A DNA stretch of 6,485 bases from Spirochaetales bacterium (GCA_021767325.1 JAASTM010000142.1:1-6485), one strand, 5' to 3'; shown: positions 1 through 5,387, numbered from the stretch's first letter. Notes: a model not told the origin generated them from the sequence alone. Made by a program: numbers and translations.

Positions 1-1
1 A

Positions 2-253
2 CTTACTGAAAAGATGCTTCAATCCTTGAGCGGGGAGTTTGGTGAAGAGACGGACGGGTCGGTTGTCGAACGTAATCAGGTCGAACAGCTTGTGCAGAAG
101 GACAGGGCCTTTCTCGACTCGTTTTTTAGTCGCTGCCGTGTTATACAGGAAAAACTTGGTCGGGAGGATGTTCTGGACGGGAGTTTTCTTGGTTACCTCG
201 AGGCGAGCGCCCACGTTGAGGTCAAGCAGGGTTCGAGACCCAGCTGGAGTTAG
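2..253 (+). CDS. 3' end of an unrecognised gene, 5' end outside the window
   Basis: The frame is open from base 2 of the window, so the first ATG at 14 need not be the true start. The visible product is about 83 residues, hydrophilic and rich in Glu, Asp, Val and Arg, with helix-like stretches such as VEQLVQKDRAFLDSFF. It has no signal peptide or membrane segment. I do not recognise the family. The last six residues or so (SRPSWS) come from reading the 130-bp repeat (from 235) in a different frame from the one that is open in both repeat copies. The natural C-terminus of this protein was therefore probably replaced when the repeat unit became joined near base 230. It may be a gene truncated by rearrangement. 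The open frame and amino-acid make-up support coding, but the function is unknown. Confidence 0.4.
   Translation, partial: LTEKMLQSLSGEFGEETDGSVVERNQVEQLVQKDRAFLDSFFSRCRVIQEKLGREDVLDGSFLGYLEASAHVEVKQGSRPSWS
226..244. repeat. Imperfect palindrome at the left edge of repeat copy 1
   Basis: The bases GCAGGGTTCGAGACCCAGC form a 4-bp stem (GGGT/ACCC) around TCGAG. The stem extends by two more pairs beyond an A-A mismatch. It straddles base 235, where the similarity between the two long repeat copies begins. The second copy has TTGAGACCCAG here and lacks the left arm. The GGTTCGAGACC core resembles a tRNA T-arm, but no tRNA can be folded around it. It may be a recombination junction or chance. Confidence 0.35.
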
Positions 254-364
254 TCACCTTCCGTGACGCTGCAAGGGCGATAGATTTTGTGGCCGAATAT
301 GTATCCCTTGAGAACCTTAAACGGATGTCCGAACACATCACGAGTCAGGAATTGCAAGTGACGG
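235..364 (+). repeat. 130-bp direct repeat, copy 1
   Basis: This segment matches 2818-2947 without gaps, with 7 differences in 130 bases (about 95% identity) counted by eye. The same reading frame (GAG ACC CAG...) is open in both copies. Five of the seven differences change the amino acid (Ala/Gly, Val/Gly, Ala/Thr, Lys/Glu, Leu/Val) and two are silent. That suggests relaxed selection, although the sample is small. Similarity stops abruptly after GTGACGG on the right. It resumes for about 19 bases at the GAYE motif (379-397 against 3039-3057). Confidence 0.9.
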
Positions 365-453
365 TTGATTTCGTAGGTGATATGGGCGCGTACGAGTTAA
401 TTACCCTTATTTTGTTATATTTATTTTTTGTTTTAACCTTTACTTTATAAAGA

Positions 454-463
454 TATAGCTATA
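454..463. promoter_or_regulatory. AT-rich leader with perfect 10-bp palindrome upstream of the ATPase gene
   Basis: The stretch 398-474 is strongly AT-rich, unlike the flanking coding DNA. It contains the perfect palindrome TATAGCTATA just 11 bp before the ATPase start codon. A TATAAA hexamer (460-465) overlaps it, and TTGTTT lies at 428-433, but no pair of hexamers has both good sequence and good spacing. The palindrome could be an operator or simply AT-rich chance. The promoter for the ATPase gene most likely lies in this stretch, but I cannot place it exactly. Confidence 0.3.
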
Positions 464-474
464 AAATATAGGTT

Positions 475-1842
475 ATGCAGGTATTTCCAAGAAAACTTGA
501 AGGGTATCTTCGTGAATGGAGTGCTCGTCCCGGGCGGAAGCCATTGGTGATTAGGGGGGCTCGACAGACCGGGAAGACGACTACCGTATTGAAGTTTGCA
601 GAGCAGTATCCGCAATATATCCACCTCAACCTCGACCGCTATGAGGACCGGAAAATTTTCAACAAAGAGCGGGCCTTGCACGGAATCATTGATGAACTAT
701 TTTTCTTGCGCGGCTTGCAGAAAGAACGAAAGACACTGATTTTTATCGATGAGGTTCAGCGATCCGACCGAGCGGTCAATCTGCTGCGATATCTCCATGA
801 AGATTATCCGGAGTACCATATAGTTGCTGCGGGCTCACTGCTCGAACAAGCAGTAGATGTGAAGAGCGCGTTCCCGGTCGGTCGGATTACGTATGCGTAC
901 ATGCATCCAGTCTCATTCGAAGAGTTTCTCCTGGCACTCGGGGAGACCCAGGCCGCAGAGGCTTATCAACAGGTGCCGGTACCCGAATATGCCCACGAAA
1001 AACTCTTGGAGCTTTTTCACCGATATACCCTGGTCGGCGGGATGCCCGAGGCTGTGAGGACCTACGCCGAGAGCGGGGATCTGCTGAGTGTTCGACAGGT
1101 CTATCATGACTTACTTACATCGTACGCTGATGATATCGAGAAATATCCGCTCTCCGAGTCGAGAAGAGCGGTTGTTCGGCATGTCTTTTCCACTATGTTC
1201 TTCCACCCTATGCAGAGGCTCACGTTCAATGGCTATGGGGGCAGCAACTATGGTTCCACCCAGGTCAAGGAAGCCTTCGAGACGATAGAGAAAGCCATGC
1301 TCTGTACTGTGGAATATCCACTTACTTCCACAGGCTTGCCTCTGCAAAGGAACAAGCGGAAGAAACCGCGTCTGCACCTCCTCGATACAGGGCTCTGCGC
1401 CTATGCGATGGGCGTCCAGGACGAACTGATTTCGATACGCGATCTCACCGATGCTCGCAAGGGCTTGTTCGCCGAGCATATAGTCGGTCAGGAACTTCAC
1501 TCGTTATCGTATACCGAGCTTTTCGGTTACCTCTATTGGGTGCGGGAGAAAAGCCAGTCCAGCGCGGAGGTCGACTACCTTGTGCCGGTCGATGGGCGGA
1601 TCATACCGGTGGAGGTAAAATCCGGGGCTGTCGGGAGGCTTCGCTCGCTGATGCAGTTCCTCGACAAGAGTGAAGAACGATGCGGAGTACGTCTGTTTGC
1701 CGGAAGTTATTCCCTGGACTCCGTTACTACGTTTAATGCTAAACCATTCCGACTCCTCAATATTCCCTATTACCATGCAGCAAAGGTGCCCGAGTATGTG
1801 CGCATGCTCTGCCCATCGGCGGACAATTCCACAGTTCGCTGA
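475..1842 (+). CDS. AAA-family ATPase with DUF4143 C-terminal domain
   Basis: This is a complete 455-residue protein, a normal length for the AAA_14/DUF4143 family, probably soluble. The N-terminal ATPase has a Walker A motif GARQTGKTT (residues 28-36) and a Walker B with acidic pair, TLIFIDEVQ (87-95). A sensor-like AAGS follows (118-121), then the family's PVSFEEFL segment (145-152). The C-terminal DUF4143 part holds YTLVGGMPEAV (184-194), ADDIEKY (218-224) and LHLLDTGLCAY (300-310). It ends in a restriction-endonuclease-like core, AEVDYL (364-369) with IPVEVKSG (377-384), whose Asp367, Glu380 and Lys382 fit a D...ExK pattern. The cellular role of this family is not established; members are common, often solitary and often in accessory DNA. 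The start ATG has only a poor Shine-Dalgarno (AGG next to the codon), but the family's N-terminal PRKLEGYL begins right after it. The gene stands alone between the two 130-bp repeats. Confidence 0.93.
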   Translation: MQVFPRKLEGYLREWSARPGRKPLVIRGARQTGKTTTVLKFAEQYPQYIHLNLDRYEDRKIFNKERALHGIIDELFFLRGLQKERKTLIFIDEVQRSDRAVNLLRYLHEDYPEYHIVAAGSLLEQAVDVKSAFPVGRITYAYMHPVSFEEFLLALGETQAAEAYQQVPVPEYAHEKLLELFHRYTLVGGMPEAVRTYAESGDLLSVRQVYHDLLTSYADDIEKYPLSESRRAVVRHVFSTMFFHPMQRLTFNGYGGSNYGSTQVKEAFETIEKAMLCTVEYPLTSTGLPLQRNKRKKPRLHLLDTGLCAYAMGVQDELISIRDLTDARKGLFAEHIVGQELHSLSYTELFGYLYWVREKSQSSAEVDYLVPVDGRIIPVEVKSGAVGRLRSLMQFLDKSEERCGVRLFAGSYSLDSVTTFNAKPFRLLNIPYYHAAKVPEYVRMLCPSADNSTVR

Positions 1843-2056
1843 TTCTGGGGGAGGCCTTCATGGGTACCTGCAGCCCATTTCTTGCCCTCACTCTTCTAAT
1901 ATCATCTTAGAAAAGACCTCATTATCACAATGGAGGGTGTACTCTTTCCAAATCGGGAGATTTTCGAGTGTGTGACACCAATTGTAACATATTTATCATG
2001 AGAAATACCTTCTCTGCTCAGAAAAAGAGGTAAGTATTATAAAGGCGGCTTTCAGC
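1843..2056. other. Gene-free stretch between the ATPase gene and the next promoter
   Basis: No convincing coding region is seen on either strand. Only a weak stem ATGGG/CCCAT (about 1860-1878) lies just downstream of the ATPase stop. It has no following T-run, so I do not call it a terminator. The rest is mixed sequence, becoming AT-rich at about 1980-2040. Confidence 0.5.
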
Positions 2057-2084
2057 TTGACAATGGACCTTCCGGGTCTATAAT
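2057..2084 (+). promoter_or_regulatory. Consensus sigma-70-type promoter
   Basis: TTGACA at 2057-2062 and TATAAT at 2079-2084 are both perfect hexamers with a 16-bp spacer. The predicted transcription start is near 2091. That leaves a leader of about 145 nt before the ATG at 2235. The reading frame it serves is a truncated peptidase, so this is a strong-looking promoter in front of a damaged gene. Confidence 0.8.
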
Positions 2085-2128
2085 ACAATCAGGTATCCCT
2101 CATCCGCGGAAAGACCCGGATAGAGGTC
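2066..2128. repeat. Long interrupted inverted repeat spanning the -10 region and the leader
   Basis: GACCT-TCCGGGTCT (2066-2079, in the promoter spacer and first -10 base) is the exact reverse complement of AGACCCGGA (2112-2120) plus AGGTC (2124-2128). This gives 14 pairs with a 3-nt bulge (TAG, 2121-2123). The right arm is shared with the downstream hairpin at 2107-2134, so the two foldings exclude each other. Only a transcript reading through from upstream would contain both arms. Confidence 0.6.
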
Positions 2129-2134
2129 TTTCCG
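2107..2134 (+). promoter_or_regulatory. Leader hairpin, 10-bp perfect stem
   Basis: CGGAAAGACC (2107-2116) pairs perfectly with GGTCTTTCCG (2125-2134) around an 8-nt loop. It starts about 16 nt after the predicted transcription start. Only TT follows, so it does not look like an ordinary intrinsic terminator. It could be an RNA stabilising or attenuating element, or an operator acting as DNA. No known riboswitch class is recognised. Confidence 0.6.
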
Positions 2135-2220
2135 TTATGGAATACTTGAAACAAGAGGCGAGAACAGAGATTGTTTATCGCATACCAGAACGATCACAGC
2201 GCCGGTAACGCGTTCGGCGA

Positions 2221-2228
2221 AAGGAGGT
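2221..2228 (+). promoter_or_regulatory. Perfect Shine-Dalgarno for the M28 peptidase fragment
   Basis: AAGGAGGT ends 6 nt before the ATG at 2235, an ideal arrangement that fixes the start codon. It shows that the 5' end of the peptidase gene is intact although its 3' part is missing. Confidence 0.85.
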
Positions 2229-2234
2229 CGTTGT

Positions 2235-2681
2235 ATGAAGATGCGTTTTTTCTTTCTCGTGTTGGCAGTAGCGCTGCTTGCCTTCAGTTGCAGTACCGAC
2301 ACCAAAGATCCGATCACCGCTGAAGATCTCATCGACAGAGTGTCCCTGAACCGTCTCGGGGATACAGTCAGGGGGTTGAGCGGAGCCGAACCGGTTACGA
2401 TTGACGGGACAGCGTACACGATTACGACCCGAACCACCAATTCAGGTGAACCCCTCACGAAGGCTCTCGAGTATGCATACGAACTGTTTTCCTCGTACGG
2501 ACTCCCTGTGGAATACCATGCATGGTCCAGCGGAGGGTACTCCTGCAGCAATATGATCGCGACAAAGACCGGAACGCTGCTGCCGGATGAAATCGTGATC
2601 ATCTGCGCTAACCTGGACTGCCTACCTGCCTCTGGAACCGCTCCGGGAGCTGATAACAATGCGAGCGGTTGTGCGGAGTGA
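2235..2681 (+). pseudogene. Truncated M28-family peptidase lipoprotein, N-terminal part only
   Basis: The 148-residue product starts with a charged, then hydrophobic signal sequence (residues 1-18) ending in AFSC (16-19). This is a relaxed lipobox with Cys19 as the likely lipidated residue, so export to the envelope is expected. Residues 75-150 follow the M28 zinc aminopeptidase pattern: a SNMIATKTG strand, then VIICANLDCLPA (121-132) and APGADNNASG (136-145). In active family members the first motif reads HxD and the second GxxDDxSG-like. Here the His is Asn126 and the bridging Asp position is Asn141, each explained by one base change (CAC to AAC, GAT to AAT). The frame stops at 2679-2681, before the catalytic Glu-Glu, the later Asp and the final His expected in a protein of about 300 residues or more. 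With its 3' part replaced by unrelated sequence and ligands lost, it is almost certainly inactive as a peptidase. Confidence 0.8.
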
Positions 2682-2985
2682 CGCCTTTTCCGCTCCAACG
2701 GATTTGGTTGACACTACAGGCGTATCAGTTAGCAATGGCAGGATTCAATGCACGGAGACGGGGAGTACGCCTGAATGGGCCCTCCTGCGGGCATTGATGA
2801 AAGCGGCATTGGTGGTTGAGACCCAGCTGGAGTTGGTCACCTTCCGTGACGCTGGAAGGGCGATAGATTTTGGGACCGAATATGTATCTCTTGAGAACCT
2901 TGAACGGATGTCCGAACACATCACGAGTCAGGAAGTGCAAGTGACGGGAGATAAGTATATTTTGACGATTCACGTTGATGTGTAA
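2659..2985 (+). pseudogene. Unrecognised gene fragment carrying repeat copy 2
   Basis: Frame 1 is open to the TAA at 2983-2985 and overlaps the end of the peptidase fragment by 23 nt. An ATG at 2659 has a GGGAG 9 nt upstream, but both lie inside the peptidase coding sequence, so this may be chance. The product (108 residues if the ATG is used) has no signal peptide. It continues through the repeat (ETQLELVTFRDAGRAIDF) and ends in an alternating hydrophobic strand, YILTIHVDV. The pattern suggests strand-helix-strand, but I do not recognise the family. It is not the missing C-terminal half of the M28 protein: no EE or late His motif is present. Most likely it is the 3' part of another gene joined near 2680. 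Confidence 0.45.
2818..2947 (+). repeat. 130-bp direct repeat, copy 2
   Basis: This is the partner of 235-364, 2583 bp downstream in the same orientation, with 7 mismatches. Here the repeat frame continues upstream without a stop (MKAALVVETQ...), so copy 2 looks closer to the original gene context than copy 1, which has a stop 15 nt before the repeat. Confidence 0.9.
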
Positions 2986-3014
2986 CCTTTTTCGGGATAG
3001 ATTCCGAATCGTAA

Positions 3015-3062
3015 GCCCGGCAAAGCACGGCCACCGTGGACATAGGCGCATACGAGTACTGA
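3015..3062 (+). pseudogene. Remnant of a GAYEY-ending surface protein
   Basis: Between an in-frame stop at 3012-3014 and the TGA at 3060-3062 the frame reads ARQSTATVDIGAYEY. Many choice-of-anchor Q and right-handed beta-helix surface proteins end in ...VDIGAYEY(Q). The exact placement of the stop after GAYEY makes chance less likely. The rest of the gene is absent. Repeat copy 2 ends 68 bp upstream in another frame. A related DMGAYEL follows repeat copy 1 at 379-399. Confidence 0.5.
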
Positions 3063-3153
3063 GTGGGGAAAGGAGGACTCCCGGCTTCGCTTATCAGGTT
3101 GGACGGCTGTACGGTGCTGTGCAAATACCTGGCTATTTTCATTTCATTTTGTT
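3063..3153. other. Spacer before the small-protein/nucleotidyltransferase pair
   Basis: No gene is seen. AAAGGAGG (about 3069-3076) looks like a Shine-Dalgarno but no start codon follows at a usable distance. The sequence becomes AT-rich from about 3131 onward. Confidence 0.4.
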
Positions 3154-3159
3154 TATAAT
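3154..3159 (+). promoter_or_regulatory. Possible -10 element for the 3180-3762 gene pair
   Basis: TATAAT is a perfect -10 hexamer in an AT-rich stretch just upstream of the small gene. No good -35 is present 16-18 bp upstream. The predicted transcription start (about 3166) would fall inside the Shine-Dalgarno AGGAG (3165-3169). It is either an unusual promoter giving a very short leader or a chance match. Confidence 0.3.
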
Positions 3160-3179
3160 GAGAGAGGAGATTGAATGTG

Positions 3180-3359
3180 ATGGAAAAAATTATACGCAAA
3201 GGTAGAGTAGGAGAAGAACAGCACGAATTTAGAGATGTTGAGTATTGGTTGAGTAGAACACCTATGGAGCGAATTTCCGCGGTAGAGACTTTGAGAAGGC
3301 GGTATCATGGAGAGACAGGAAGACTTCGAAGAACTGTTCGAATTACTAAACAAGCATAG
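3180..3359 (+). CDS. Small basic protein paired with a nucleotidyltransferase
   Basis: The product is 59 residues: an N-terminal EKIIRKGRVGEE segment, an EYWLSRTPMERISAVETLRR helix region (residues 21-40) and a basic end RLRRTVRITKQA (48-59). I recall small proteins with this layout (KIIRKG..., YW.SR...ERL..VE.LR, RL.R..RI.K) directly upstream of MNT-like nucleotidyltransferases in many bacteria, usually annotated as hypothetical. No biochemical role is known to me. ATG 3180 is chosen because it sits 10 nt after AGGAG (3165-3169) and gives the usual N-terminus. GTG 3177 is also possible; TTG 3171 is too close to the Shine-Dalgarno. The 3' end overlaps the next gene by 53 nt, which suggests coupled translation. 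The segment is visibly AT-rich compared with the genes at 3889-6485. A regulatory or antitoxin-like partner role is inference. Confidence 0.75.
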   Translation: MEKIIRKGRVGEEQHEFRDVEYWLSRTPMERISAVETLRRRYHGETGRLRRTVRITKQA

Positions 3360-3762
3360 TGTTAAGTACATCGTTGTTGGAGGTTATGCACTCGCTTTCC
3401 ACGGTGCGCCTAGATACACCGGAGATATTGATGTGTTCGTAAAACCCGACCAGGAAAATGCGCGAAATATTCTGCATGCGCTTGACGACTTTGGTTTCGG
3501 TGATCTCGATGTAAGCGAAAAAGATTTTTCCGAACCGGATATGGTTATTCAATTAGGTGTACCGCCGGTAAGAGTTGACTTCATTACTTCTCTTAGCGGA
3601 CTGGATTGGGAAGCTGCCGAGGCAGGGGTGGTATCAGGCTCTTATGGGCAGGCGTCGGTCAATTTTCTTGGGAAAACGGAGCTTCTACGTAACAAAAGGG
3701 CAATCGGTAGGTATAAAGACCTTGCCGACCTCGAGGCTCTAGGCGAAAACCCGGAGGAGTAA
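3307..3762 (+). CDS. MNT-type nucleotidyltransferase, AbiEii/toxin-like
   Basis: This is a complete 151-residue soluble protein. The nucleotidyltransferase core is clear: YIVVGGYALAFHGAPRYTGD (residues 21-40) contains the GG motif and runs into DID (40-42), the metal-binding Asp pair. The third Asp is probably Asp91 in VRVDFIT. The end carries the family's K-x-A-x-GR-x-KDLADLEAL pattern (130-145). Known relatives transfer a nucleotide to RNA, protein or small molecules, and several are toxins or their modifying partners (MNT of HEPN/MNT, AbiEii). The target here cannot be read from the sequence. The start at 3307 has GAAGG (3295-3299) at 7 nt spacing, inside the upstream small gene, with a 53-nt overlap. 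There is no HEPN gene next to it, so this is not the classic HEPN/MNT pair. All catalytic Asp residues appear intact. Confidence 0.88.
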   Translation: MERQEDFEELFELLNKHSVKYIVVGGYALAFHGAPRYTGDIDVFVKPDQENARNILHALDDFGFGDLDVSEKDFSEPDMVIQLGVPPVRVDFITSLSGLDWEAAEAGVVSGSYGQASVNFLGKTELLRNKRAIGRYKDLADLEALGENPEE

Positions 3763-3769
3763 CCATTAA

Positions 3770-3793
3770 GACGGACGGCAGCGAGCCGAAGTC
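3770..3793. other. Imperfect hairpin after the nucleotidyltransferase gene
   Basis: CGGC/GCCG (3776-3779, 3785-3788) with an outer GAC/GTC forms a short stem 8 nt after the stop codon. No T-run follows, so terminator activity is doubtful. The remaining spacer up to 3888 holds no gene and only weak promoter-like hexamers (TTGTCT 3851-3856, TATACA 3872-3877, spacing 15). Confidence 0.25.
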
Positions 3794-3888
3794 GATGAAA
3801 CAATCGAAAACCTTTCTCTTTATTCTCTTACGCATCATATAAAAACCATCTTGTCTCGCTTCTGCGAAAGTTATACACTCGTTAGGCT

Positions 3889-5343
3889 ATGAAAAGTATA
3901 GAGTCCTCCGCTACCCTCAAAAGGCTCCTGGTAATAGCCTTTCCCATGATCATCTCGCAGACCTCAGACACGATTATGCTGTTTGTGGACCGGTTTTTTC
4001 TCTCCAGGGTGGGGGAGGAATACCTGGCCGCCTCCATGAGTGGAGGCCTCTCCCAGTTCATGCTGGGCTCTTTTTTTATTGGTACTATCGGCTATGTAAC
4101 TGCGGTGGTGGCCCAGTACTACGGCGCGGGGAAGCACGAAAAGTGCGCCGAGGCAACCTTTCAGGCGGTGGTTCTCTCCTTTCTCAGCTATCCCCTGCTG
4201 CTGGCGCTTTCTCCGCTGATGCGGATTTTTTTTGCTTCCCTGGGGCAGACGGAGTTACAGGTTGATCTGGCGTATACCTATTTTCAAACCCTCATTTTCG
4301 GCATTATTTTTCTGATTCTGCGGCATGCCCTGGCCGGATTTTTCATCGGCATAGGAAGAACAACCGTGGTGATGATTGCCAACGCCATAGGGATGGTCGT
4401 GAATATACCCCTCAACTATGTACTGATCTACGGTAAGCTCGGCTTTCCCGTCCTCGGACTGCGGGGTGCGGCAATCGGCACAGTTCTGGGGAATATGACG
4501 ATCTTTATCATCCTGGCGGCCTTCTACCTCCGGGGCAGAAACCGGACTGATTTTTCTACCCACACCGCTCTGTCTTTCCGTCCCAAAATACTCAAGACTC
4601 TGTTGAAGTTTGGTGTTCCCGCCGGGCTGGCGATGTTTCTCAACATCGCGGCCTTTAACCTGTTTGTACAATCGATGCACTCCTACGGGACCAAGGTTGC
4701 GGCGGCGGTAACTATTACCTTTAACTGGGATGTGGTGGCGTTTCTGCCGATGCTCGGGATGGGGCATGCCGTTACCGCCCTGGTAGGGCAGAATATAGGG
4801 GCCGGTGATTACCCGGAGGCACGGAGGTCTGCCTTTATCGGCCTCAAGACCGCTTGGGTCTACTCGTTTTCCATAATGATACTCTTTATTGTAGCGGCCC
4901 GTCCCCTGGTGGGGGTGTTTATCCCTGACCTTGCGGGCGGGAGTACCGAGGTAAGCAGGATGGCCGTGATCATGTTGCGGCTGGCCTCTTTCTATGTACT
5001 GGCGGACTCTGCGCAGCTCGTGTTTAGCGGTGCACTGCGCGGTGCCGGTGACACCCGCTGGGTGATGATCGTCTCCGTAGCCCTCCACTGGGCGTTTGCC
5101 GGGGTGGTACTTGTTCTGATAAAGGTCCTAGAGGTGGACCCGGTGCTTGCCTGGCTCGCTTTTATCGGGTTTATCATAGTGATAGGTGCCAGTATGTTCC
5201 TGCGGTTTTACGGCGGAAAGTGGAAGAACATTCACATGATCGACACGGAGGCCCCGGAGTACCCCTACACCGTCGGCACATTTCCCGAAATTATCGCAGA
5301 AGACCTGGTAGAATCGGTAGATCCTCCATTGTCCGAGGACTAA
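3889..5343 (+). CDS. MATE-family multidrug/cation efflux transporter
   Basis: This is a complete 484-residue inner-membrane protein with about twelve hydrophobic segments in two halves, the usual size for NorM-like MATE transporters. They export drugs or other organic compounds in exchange for Na+ or H+. The first helix has Asp34 in IMLFVDRFFLSRVG, matching the acidic position conserved in this family. Other family signatures are VAQYYGAGKH (74-83), VNIPLNYVLIYG (171-182), GLRGAAIGT (190-198), VGQNIGAGD (299-307) and GALRGAGDT (381-389). The 34-residue hydrophilic C-terminal tail is acidic (EAPEYPY...EIIAEDLVESVDPPLSED), somewhat longer than usual and probably cytoplasmic. The start is supported by the family-like N-terminus. 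The Shine-Dalgarno is poor (only AGG 2 nt before ATG), so translation may be weak. It converges on the GH3 gene with a 43-bp gap. The substrate cannot be predicted. Confidence 0.95.
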   Translation: MKSIESSATLKRLLVIAFPMIISQTSDTIMLFVDRFFLSRVGEEYLAASMSGGLSQFMLGSFFIGTIGYVTAVVAQYYGAGKHEKCAEATFQAVVLSFLSYPLLLALSPLMRIFFASLGQTELQVDLAYTYFQTLIFGIIFLILRHALAGFFIGIGRTTVVMIANAIGMVVNIPLNYVLIYGKLGFPVLGLRGAAIGTVLGNMTIFIILAAFYLRGRNRTDFSTHTALSFRPKILKTLLKFGVPAGLAMFLNIAAFNLFVQSMHSYGTKVAAAVTITFNWDVVAFLPMLGMGHAVTALVGQNIGAGDYPEARRSAFIGLKTAWVYSFSIMILFIVAARPLVGVFIPDLAGGSTEVSRMAVIMLRLASFYVLADSAQLVFSGALRGAGDTRWVMIVSVALHWAFAGVVLVLIKVLEVDPVLAWLAFIGFIIVIGASMFLRFYGGKWKNIHMIDTEAPEYPYTVGTFPEIIAEDLVESVDPPLSED

Positions 5344-5377
5344 ACGGCTTTATCTTTTCTGCGATGTGGTGTGTGCG

Positions 5378-5387
5378 GCAGGCCTGC
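5378..5387. other. Palindrome between the convergent genes
   Basis: GCAGGCCTGC is a perfect 10-bp palindrome that touches the stop codon of the GH3 gene (5387-5389). It could be part of a bidirectional termination structure, but it has no loop and no T-run on either side, so this is weak. Confidence 0.2.

Larger units (their letters stand above)
220..450 (+). pseudogene. Gene remnant containing repeat copy 1 and a GAYE-type tail
   Basis: After a stop at 217-219, frame 1 is open to the TAA at 448-450. There is no start codon near the beginning and no ribosome binding site. The frame encodes ETQLELVTFRDAARAIDF and further residues across the repeat, then at 379-396 DMGAYE, then a hydrophobic run (LITLILLYLFFVLTFTL) translated from AT-rich spacer DNA. 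The first part matches the product of 2818-2947. The DMGAYE motif matches the VDIGAYEY end at 3036-3059. GAYE(Y/L) close to the end of an ORF is typical of choice-of-anchor Q and parallel beta-helix surface proteins. That is family knowledge, and the assignment here rests on a few residues. With no start and an unnatural tail, I read it as a decayed 3' gene fragment. Confidence 0.5.

Noticed and set aside
229..241. tRNA T-arm-like sequence GGGTTCGAGACCC as sign of a tRNA gene or fragment
   Set aside because: No matching acceptor, D-arm or anticodon stem is present upstream, and the 3' side does not pair with any 5' arm. It is kept only as a palindrome.
1111..1500. 129-codon minus-strand frame inside the ATPase gene
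   Set aside because: It is fully covered by the conserved DUF4143 coding sequence on the plus strand and has no supporting signals.
1860..1878. Stem ATGGG/CCCAT after the ATPase gene as terminator
   Set aside because: The stem is only 5 bp with a 9-nt loop and no T-run follows.
2516..2525. CCATGCATGG palindrome
   Set aside because: It lies inside coding sequence of the M28 fragment and is likely chance.
2135..2698. 187-codon minus-strand frame across the promoter and peptidase fragment
   Set aside because: It is antisense to the M28 fragment, which has a perfect Shine-Dalgarno and family motifs. No recognisable domain or start signal is seen.
3881..3887. GTTAGGC directly before the MATE start, resembling an integron attC core (GTTRRRY)
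   Set aside because: No complementary RYYYAAC core with proper attC spacing is found in the 126-bp spacer, there is no second site around another gene, and no integrase is present.
4255..5088. 277-codon open frame on the minus strand within the MATE gene
   Set aside because: It is antisense to a clear transporter, its composition is Gly/His/Arg/Gln-rich low-complexity, and it shows no family motif or ribosome binding site. It is a shadow of GC-biased codons.
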